From the NCBI GenBank assembly GCA_029253325.1, contig JAQWZS010000227.1, positions 1-10,617 on the forward strand: DNA of 10,617 nucleotides, in the 5' to 3' direction. The stretch comes from Bacteroidia bacterium. Lineage in GTDB: Bacteria > Bacteroidota > Bacteroidia > NS11-12g > UBA9320. Shown piece by piece: positions 6,343-10,617 of the stretch. The notes under the pieces are model-generated. The model made no database searches, was not told the origin of the DNA, and saw only the letters and a program-made list of their open reading frames with translations. The translations under genes and the position numbers were made by a program. The number at the start of each line of letters is the position of its first letter. The first letter of the stretch is position 1.

Positions 6343-7833
6343 TTACTTTACAAATCGGTAGTGATGAATTTGGTCATTACATTGAACAACAAGAACATAA
6401 ATACCTGATGCCATAAATGATTTATTAATTGAATAAGAATCATAAAATTCATCTTGAAGTATCTCTCTTCCAGAAGAGTTCATTAGCAAAACCTCAGATG
6501 GCACAAATTTATCGAGACTGATGATGATCTCATTATTATTTTGTTTAAAAGAGACCAAATCTCCCTTGTTAACCGTACGGATGATATTTGAATAGGCATA
6601 TGTTCCATCATAATCTACTTGTTTTAGACGATAAAAAGCTGAAGGAGAAACTTCATTGTCTTTGTAGTGGTAATGTTGAATCTCGTTTGTGGTTCCATTT
6701 CCAGATACCTCTGCTATTGGAATGAATTCTTTTCCGAAAATTGACTTTTGGATTTCAAAGTATTGGTTATTAAATTCTGATGCTGTAGACCAAGTTAATA
6801 ATACATGGTCATCAAAATACTCTGCATCAAAATCTATGAATTCAACAGGAAGAGGCGTACTACCTGTCCCGCCTGAGCTCCAAGATGTTAGATTATTAAA
6901 TAATTTATAGTGTAAATTTCCAGAGGTAGGAAGATTGGTAATAGTAGCACTCGATCCATTGCCGACATAAAGCACATATTCATTGGCTGCACCACCACTT
7001 AACTGAGAGCTTACAGAAACCTTATTGTTCCAATCGGTATTAGATGACCATGAACTAGGATCAATGGAGGAAGAAGGTGCTGTTGTGATAGTACTCAAGC
7101 CTCCGATTATAACTATATTATTGAAGCAGCTTGTGTTAGTCCAAGAAATGGTAGTGGAATTATTGCTGATTGATGTATTGGTGATATTAGTTGGATTTTG
7201 TGGAGTGGTACATCCTTCTATTGCAACTCCAGGATCAGAAATAGTTGGTGTCCAGCCACTAGCGGTATATGAGTTACTGAAACCTTCAATATCGAAAGTT
7301 CCACTGCTAGAAGTAGCACCCCAAGCAAAAATTCGGAATGTAATGGTACTTGATGCATTCAACGTTGTGATTGAAGATAAATCAATTGTTCGAATACTTC
7401 CACTTTTTGATAAGCCACTCAAGCTGAAAATACTGGTACCTACTGAGGAAAAAGCATTGGTTGAGTATTCAATTTGGACATTATTGGGTCCTGTACCACT
7501 TCTATCCATTCTTATTTTCATCTCGTTGAGATCTAAAAGGCTCCCAGCATTTACCTGTATGGAAAATTGAAGATAGTCATTATTTGCTTTAGCGTTACTT
7601 AAAGATGGATTGGAAATAGTCCATCCTTTAGAGTTATAGTCACCACCACTAGTGAAGATAATCCCTGCACCACGAGATAGTCCACTTAGAGTGATTCCTT
7701 GACCCTCGGCACTGGTTGTTCCAGACATATTTGTTCTGTCTACAAGTGCGATTAGACTTTGAGCATTTGATGTTAAAGAAGCGTAAAGAGTAAAAAATAG
7801 TACAATAAGAAATAGGTTAATAGTTTTTGGCAT
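6343..7833 (-). CDS. Secreted T9SS cargo protein with lectin-like repeats, function unknown
   Basis: A 496-residue exported protein. The signal peptide spans 1-24 with cleavage at NA|Q. Residues about 25-205 are rich in Ser, Thr and Gly, with alternating beta-strand character (GIIFTSGGDYNSKGW, NVQIEYSTN, FDIEGF), suggesting a beta-sandwich. At about 208-310 is a fibronectin-like segment (CTTPQNPTNI, TTISWTNTSCFNNIVII). Residues 329-420 are the PLPVEFIDFDAEY...LLTWSTASEFNNQYFEIQKS module, common in Bacteroidota secreted proteins just before the sorting domain. Residues about 425-496 are a type A T9SS C-terminal signal (SGREILQ, SGIYVLVVQ, HHYRFVK at the end), although the usual YPNP motif is absent. 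No catalytic motif is visible. The protein is probably delivered to the cell surface or released. It is divergent from the esterase gene. Confidence 0.82.
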   Translation of the reverse strand: MPKTINLFLIVLFFTLYASLTSNAQSLIALVDRTNMSGTTSAEGQGITLSGLSRGAGIIFTSGGDYNSKGWTISNPSLSNAKANNDYLQFSIQVNAGSLLDLNEMKIRMDRSGTGPNNVQIEYSTNAFSSVGTSIFSLSGLSKSGSIRTIDLSSITTLNASSTITFRIFAWGATSSSGTFDIEGFSNSYTASGWTPTISDPGVAIEGCTTPQNPTNITNTSISNNSTTISWTNTSCFNNIVIIGGLSTITTAPSSSIDPSSWSSNTDWNNKVSVSSQLSGGAANEYVLYVGNGSSATITNLPTSGNLHYKLFNNLTSWSSGGTGSTPLPVEFIDFDAEYFDDHVLLTWSTASEFNNQYFEIQKSIFGKEFIPIAEVSGNGTTNEIQHYHYKDNEVSPSAFYRLKQVDYDGTYAYSNIIRTVNKGDLVSFKQNNNEIIISLDKFVPSEVLLMNSSGREILQDEFYDSYSINKSFMASGIYVLVVQCNDQIHHYRFVK

Positions 7834-7927
7834 GACTTAAGATTATATCTAATAAAAAATTTTTTTTTAACAAAAGTGTTATCTTATAGTTAAGTGTTAA
7901 TAAACGGTTCAAAAATTTTAGCTTTTT

Positions 7928-7946
7928 ACTGTCAAAAAACTGTCAA
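7928..7946. promoter_or_regulatory. Pair of ACTGTCAA direct repeats 11 bp apart
   Basis: ACTGTCAA occurs at 7928-7935 and 7939-7946, spaced 11 bp start to start, about one helical turn. Two copies on the same DNA face are typical of a dimeric regulator site. The position, between the divergent T9SS and esterase genes, fits an operator, but no regulator gene is visible in the window. Confidence 0.35.
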
Positions 7947-7955
7947 TTATGTAAA

Positions 7956-7980
7956 AAATCTATGCAAAATGCATAGATTT
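7956..7980. promoter_or_regulatory. Perfect 11-bp inverted repeat with 3-nt loop
   Basis: AAATCTATGCA (7956-7966) and TGCATAGATTT (7970-7980) are perfect inverted arms around AAA. It is the longest perfect short-loop hairpin I found in the window. It lies 123 bp before the start of the minus-strand T9SS gene and 20 bp before the 139-bp repeat. A protein-binding palindrome or a boundary or terminator structure are both possible. It has no adjoining run of T on the plus side, which argues against a standard plus-strand terminator. Confidence 0.5.
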
Positions 7981-7999
7981 GAATTGTATAGATTACTGT

Positions 8000-8138
8000 T
8001 TAGTGGAGAATACCGGTCGCCTTCATTACTTTGTAAACATCTAACTATCAGTTAATTGTTGACTAACCAAAAATACTAGTGAAATATTTTTTAATGGACT
8101 CCAATCTAGTCTCTGGTGTTGAAAAGTTCGACTGCTGA
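8000..8138 (+). repeat. 139-bp noncoding repeat, copy A (upstream of esterase)
   Basis: This stretch aligns with 9269-9407 without any gap; I count 119 identical positions of 139. The first 33 bases and last 8 are identical, and the 20 differences all lie in between. The ends are GC-richer (ACCGGTCGCC near the left, CTCTGGTG near the right) than the AT-rich centre. It ends 25 bp before the esterase start codon. No obvious protein is encoded on either strand. Confidence 0.85.
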
Positions 8139-8146
8139 ATGGTCAC

Positions 8147-8154
8147 TATATTTG
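8147..8154 (+). promoter_or_regulatory. Bacteroidota -7 box (TATATTTG) before the esterase gene
   Basis: TATATTTG matches TAnnTTTG exactly and ends 9 bp before the ATG at 8164. If used, transcription would begin only a few bases before the start codon, giving a nearly leaderless message. A TTG at 8119-8121 is a possible but distant -33 element. The second repeat copy has TATATTTC at the matching place (9409-9416). Confidence 0.4.
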
Positions 8155-8163
8155 TATTTAAGA

Positions 8164-9267
8164 ATGAAAAAAATCACTTTAATTTTATTCCTAGTTTTTA
8201 ATGTTTATTCATTACGAGCTCAATTAGATAGCATAATTGACCAAGGAGTATTTAGAACATATATTGTTCACTTACCGTCTGGATATAATACTAACAATAA
8301 ATACCCACTTGTATTTAATCTCCATGGTTTGAGGGCAAACGCTCTGCAACAAAAAACGATTACTCAATTTGATAAAATTGCCGACCAAAAAGGATTTATT
8401 GTTGTTTATCCAAACGGTACAGATAAATCTTGGACTACAGTTGGTAACAAAGATTTAGACTTCCTCTCTAATCTGGTTGACTCCATTAGGTATAATTATT
8501 CAACAAATGACTGTCTATTTATGATGGGATTTTCTCAAGGAGGATTTATGACTTATAAATTTGCTCTAAATAGCTCCCATTCTTTAAAAGCTATTGCAGT
8601 AGGTTCTGGAAATATATCTAAGACCGCTCAAACAGCTTCCGAAAATGCTACCCAAATTCCCGTTCTTCATTTTCATGGTAACGCCGATAACATAGTTCCT
8701 TTTAATGGTACTCCGCCATTTATTCCTCCTGTTGAAAATACTATCGAATGGTTAGTATCCCATAATGGATGTGATAGAATCCCTGTTGTGTCAACCCTAC
8801 CTGATATCGATTTAACAGATAACACTACGGTTGAAAAATACTATTATGGAAATGGTGACAATGACTCTGAAGTAACCTATTATAAAATTACTGGTGGTGG
8901 TCATACTTGGTGTGGTTCTATTCCGGTTCCTATTTTTGGTGAAACTAATCAAGATATTAATCAGAGTGCTATCATTGGAGATTATTTCGAAAAATTTTGT
9001 TCAGAAACTAATGGAATTCCTAATGAAAAAGGTAAAGTTTTTTTTAGTCTTTATCCAAATCCATTTAATAATCAACTAACCATCCAATCTTTTGCCAATG
9101 AGGAACTCACATTTATTTTGTACGACAATCTTTCACGTAAAATCCTGAATGAGAAGTGTTATAATAATTTAACTATAAATACAGATTTTCTATCTAACGG
9201 AATTTATTTTTATAGAATTCAAAACTCTAATGAAAAATTAAAATCGGGTAAAGTCATCAAAAATTAA
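8164..9267 (+). CDS. Secreted CE1/PHB-depolymerase-like esterase with T9SS sorting domain
   Basis: A 367-residue exported alpha/beta hydrolase of the polyhydroxybutyrate depolymerase/feruloyl esterase group. The signal peptide is 1-19 (MKKITLILFLVFNVYSLRA|Q), which fixes the start at ATG 8164 rather than an upstream in-frame TTG. The catalytic domain runs to about residue 280: oxyanion-side NLHG (52-55), VVYPNGTDKSW (80-90), nucleophile S124 in GFSQGG, probable acid D175 in HGNADNIVPF, and H247 in GGGHTWCG. Residues about 293-367 are a T9SS type A domain (LYPNPFNNQLTI, then SNGIYFYRIQ and the basic end SGKVIKN). The enzyme is probably displayed on or released from the outer membrane to hydrolyse ester bonds in polymers or plant or algal esters. 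The gene is flanked at both ends by the 139-bp repeat. The substrate cannot be read from sequence. Confidence 0.87.
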   Translation: MKKITLILFLVFNVYSLRAQLDSIIDQGVFRTYIVHLPSGYNTNNKYPLVFNLHGLRANALQQKTITQFDKIADQKGFIVVYPNGTDKSWTTVGNKDLDFLSNLVDSIRYNYSTNDCLFMMGFSQGGFMTYKFALNSSHSLKAIAVGSGNISKTAQTASENATQIPVLHFHGNADNIVPFNGTPPFIPPVENTIEWLVSHNGCDRIPVVSTLPDIDLTDNTTVEKYYYGNGDNDSEVTYYKITGGGHTWCGSIPVPIFGETNQDINQSAIIGDYFEKFCSETNGIPNEKGKVFFSLYPNPFNNQLTIQSFANEELTFILYDNLSRKILNEKCYNNLTINTDFLSNGIYFYRIQNSNEKLKSGKVIKN

Positions 9268-9268
9268 A

Positions 9269-9407
9269 TTAGTGGAGAATACCGGTCGCCTTCATTACTT
9301 TCTAACTATTTAATTATCAGTTAATTATTGACTAACTAAAAATATAGGTAAAACATTTTTTGAGGGACTCCAAGCTGGTCGCTGGTGTGGAGAAGTTTGA
9401 CTGCTGA
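9269..9407 (+). repeat. 139-bp noncoding repeat, copy B (downstream of esterase)
   Basis: This is the second copy of the repeat at 8000-8138, in the same orientation, offset by exactly 1269 bp and with no indels. It starts 2 bp after the esterase TAA. Within this copy GTGGAGAA occurs at 9272-9279 and 9387-9394, near its two ends; in copy A the right-hand one has drifted to GTTGAAAA. Two copies at 86 percent identity imply either an old duplication or independent arrival of family members. Confidence 0.85.
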
Positions 9408-9622
9408 TTATATTTCTAAAATTTATCAGAATGAGATTGCTTTATCTAATTGGTTAATTATATTCAATTTTCCTTCAAACTAACTAAGCAGTAGAATAAA
9501 GACTCGATAATAGTCTTATAAACTCAAGATTAGATGTCTTACAATCACTTGTAAATTTAGTACTTATAAAGTCTTTTTTTAAACACTCAATATTTAATTA
9601 TATTTAAATTGAAATTAATACA

Positions 9623-9630
9623 TAAGTTTG
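9623..9630 (+). promoter_or_regulatory. Bacteroidota -7 box (TAAGTTTG) before the T9SS/outer-membrane gene pair
   Basis: TAAGTTTG is an exact TAnnTTTG match 30 bp before the ATG at 9661, giving a leader of about 25 nt. No well-spaced TTG for the -33 element is visible, so the call rests on the -7 box alone. Confidence 0.45.
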
Positions 9631-9660
9631 GAAAAAAACTATCATTAAATAACAATCTTT

Positions 9661-10161
9661 ATGAAACTAATAATATTTTATTTCTCACTCATTTGTGTGT
9701 TTTTTTTAATTTCCAATCCAATAATAGCCCAACAGTTGCATCATCAAATGATAAGTTCTCAAGGGGCAACAATTAAAACGACTTCAGGATTGGTGGTCAA
9801 ACAAACCATTGGCCAACAATCAGTTACTGGCAATAGCCAAGGGGAAATCACGGTCCAGCAAGGATATCAGCAAAGTCATTGGGAAACACTTTTAAGAAAG
9901 TCAAAAAAATCGGATGTTTTAATAACAACATTCCCAAATCCGTTTCGTGAAATTCTTAATTTTCAGTTTTCCAATACACAAGATTCGCCAGTTCGTATTT
10001 CTATATTTGATTCTCATGGACGCATAGTTTTTGATAAATCATCGGCCGCAGTAGATAAAATCATCTCACTAGATGACTTACCCGAATTACCTAGTGCTCA
10101 ATACCTGGTAAAACTATCAAATAAGAATCTTAATTTTCACACCATAATCATAAAAATATGA
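9661..10161 (+). CDS. Small secreted T9SS cargo protein
   Basis: A 166-residue exported protein. The signal peptide is 1-23 (PIIA|Q). Residues about 24-72 contain a Gln/Gly-rich stretch (ISSQGATIKTTSGLVVKQTI, then GQQSVTG, VQQGYQQSHW) that I recognise as recurring in short T9SS proteins of Flavobacteriia. Residues about 84-166 are a full T9SS type A sorting domain: TFPNPFREILNFQF, VRISIFDSHGRIV, and a C-terminal strand ending IIIKI. It has essentially no other domain, so it may act as an adaptor or surface anchor rather than an enzyme. Its stop codon overlaps the next start in ATGA (10158-10161), indicating translational coupling. Molecular role unknown. Confidence 0.82.
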   Translation: MKLIIFYFSLICVFFLISNPIIAQQLHHQMISSQGATIKTTSGLVVKQTIGQQSVTGNSQGEITVQQGYQQSHWETLLRKSKKSDVLITTFPNPFREILNFQFSNTQDSPVRISIFDSHGRIVFDKSSAAVDKIISLDDLPELPSAQYLVKLSNKNLNFHTIIIKI

Positions 10162-10617
10162 AAAAACCTATACTATTACTTATTGCCCTTTTTGGCATTT
10201 CAAACTTATATGCCCAAAATATATTTATTCGTACGGCTAAAAACTTTACCAATTATGACTTCAAAGTTGATAATGCTGCAACATCATCCCTAGAATACAG
10301 AGCAGGAAGTGGGAGTTTTTATGAAATTGGATATAGTCCGAGTAGTCAAGATAATAAGCTTACCTATCAGGTAAGTTTGACCTACAACGAATTCAATGCA
10401 GCGGCATCGAAGGACATTTCTAGTTACTCATGGCAAACGCGTTATGCAGGTCTTCAAAATATTGCTGATTATTCAATTTTAGGGTTCGATAACGGGATAA
10501 GCCTTTCTTTGAATGCTGGAGTAAATCTGGGACAAATCATCAGTGGCGAACAGTTTATCAATACCCAATACTATGATATATCCGATTCAAAAGAATTTAA
10601 GAGTGTGTTGCTCCAAG
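10158..10617 (+). CDS. Exported protein, probable outer-membrane beta-strand protein, 5' part (runs off window)
   Basis: From the ATG at 10158 the frame stays open to the window end (153 complete codons), so the gene is truncated by the window. A signal peptide is clear at 1-20 (MKKPILLLIALFGISNLYAQ, cleavage after A19 or so). The visible mature part has alternating aromatic and polar strands (SLEYRAGSGSFYEIGYSPSS, LTYQVSLTYNEF, SYSWQTRYAGLQ, GISLSLNAGVNLGQIISG), as in an outer-membrane beta-barrel or outer-membrane-associated protein. I do not recognise the family. The ATGA overlap with the preceding T9SS cargo gene means the two are made together, suggesting the cargo protein and this one function as a pair at the outer membrane. 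Confidence 0.75.
   Translation, partial: MKKPILLLIALFGISNLYAQNIFIRTAKNFTNYDFKVDNAATSSLEYRAGSGSFYEIGYSPSSQDNKLTYQVSLTYNEFNAAASKDISSYSWQTRYAGLQNIADYSILGFDNGISLSLNAGVNLGQIISGEQFINTQYYDISDSKEFKSVLLQ

Larger units (their letters stand above)
7834..8163. other. 330-bp intergenic region between divergent secreted-protein genes
   Basis: It holds no gene I can support. It contains, in order, AT-rich leader sequence for the minus-strand T9SS gene, two ACTGTCAA repeats, an 11-bp hairpin, the first copy of the 139-bp repeat (8000-8138) and a TATATTTG promoter-like box before the esterase gene. A TTG-initiated extension of the esterase frame from 8116 is open but lacks a signal peptide at its front and overlaps the repeat, so it is not taken as coding. 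Confidence 0.7.
9268..9660. other. 393-bp intergenic region after the esterase gene
   Basis: No gene is supported. It begins with the second 139-bp repeat (9269-9407), then AT-rich sequence. A possible degenerate start (ATG at 9431, MRLLYLIG then TAA) follows at about the same position relative to the repeat as the esterase start. A 6-bp hairpin (AAGACT 9499-9504, AGTCTT 9512-9517), a T7 run near 9574-9580 and a -7 box at 9623 complete it. Confidence 0.65.

Noticed and set aside
7025..7570. 181-codon plus-strand open frame opposite the T9SS cargo gene
   Set aside because: It lies wholly antisense to a gene with a clear signal peptide and sorting domain. Its translation is low-complexity hydrophobic sequence with no recognisable domain.
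8001..8028. Micro-ORF MKATGILH on the minus strand inside each repeat
   Set aside because: Present in both copies, but only 8 codons long, in the fully identical segment, and without a recognisable ribosome binding site. It is best explained by chance within conserved DNA.
8116..8163. TTG-initiated N-terminal extension of the esterase
   Set aside because: It would put 16 residues before a standard signal peptide and overlaps the repeat. The ATG at 8164 gives a normal exported protein.
9269..9407. The 139-bp repeat as a classical integron attC site
   Set aside because: The position directly after a stop codon and the length fit. However, the ends are not convincing inverted repeats of each other, no paired RYYYAAC and GTTRRRY core sites occur at the boundaries, and no integrase is in the window. 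A bottom-strand folding scan would settle it.
9499..9517. 6-bp hairpin AAGACT/AGTCTT as a terminator
   Set aside because: The stem is short and not followed by a run of T, and it lies more than 200 bp after the esterase stop codon. Chance is likely in AT-rich sequence.

Overview
The window looks like chromosomal DNA of an AT-rich, probably marine member of the Bacteroidota. Three proteins end in type IX secretion (T9SS) sorting domains, one is a DUF2490 outer-membrane protein, several signal peptides end in A|Q, and the few recognisable promoters have the phylum-specific TAnnTTTG -7 box. Genus-level placement is not possible from this sequence alone.

Bases 1-714 hold the 3' part of queA (tRNA queuosine synthesis), convergent with the next gene at a 3-bp gap. 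Bases 718-4167 form a sulfur amino acid block. A PLP decarboxylase of the cysteine-sulfinate/glutamate type (minus strand) is divergent from a type I cysteine dioxygenase (plus strand). A HAD-fold protein and a DUF3050 protein with a heme-oxygenase-like histidine/acidic residue pattern follow. The first two enzymes together give cysteine -> cysteine sulfinate -> hypotaurine. The dioxygenase carries both residues of the Cys-Tyr cofactor best known from animal enzymes. The DUF3050 protein is a speculative candidate for a further oxidation step.

Bases 4208-6043 hold a minus-strand run, probably one operon, transcribed in the order DUF2490 outer-membrane protein, Rossmann-fold SDR-like protein, small four-helix membrane protein. 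At 6162-6323 lies a small glycine-rich membrane-protein gene interrupted by an in-frame TAG. Bases 6343-7833 encode a secreted T9SS cargo protein of unknown function.

Bases 7834-10617 hold secreted and outer-membrane genes on the plus strand: a CE1/PHB-depolymerase-like esterase with a T9SS tail, then a small T9SS cargo protein that overlaps (ATGA) the start of an outer-membrane-type protein running off the window. The esterase gene is bracketed by two copies of a 139-bp noncoding repeat. They align without gaps (119 of 139 positions identical, first 33 identical). One copy ends 25 bp before the start codon and the other begins 2 bp after the stop codon, so the gene looks like a cassette. This repeat and the hypotaurine block are the most interesting things here. 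I see no CRISPR array, rRNA, complete tRNA, transposase or integrase.
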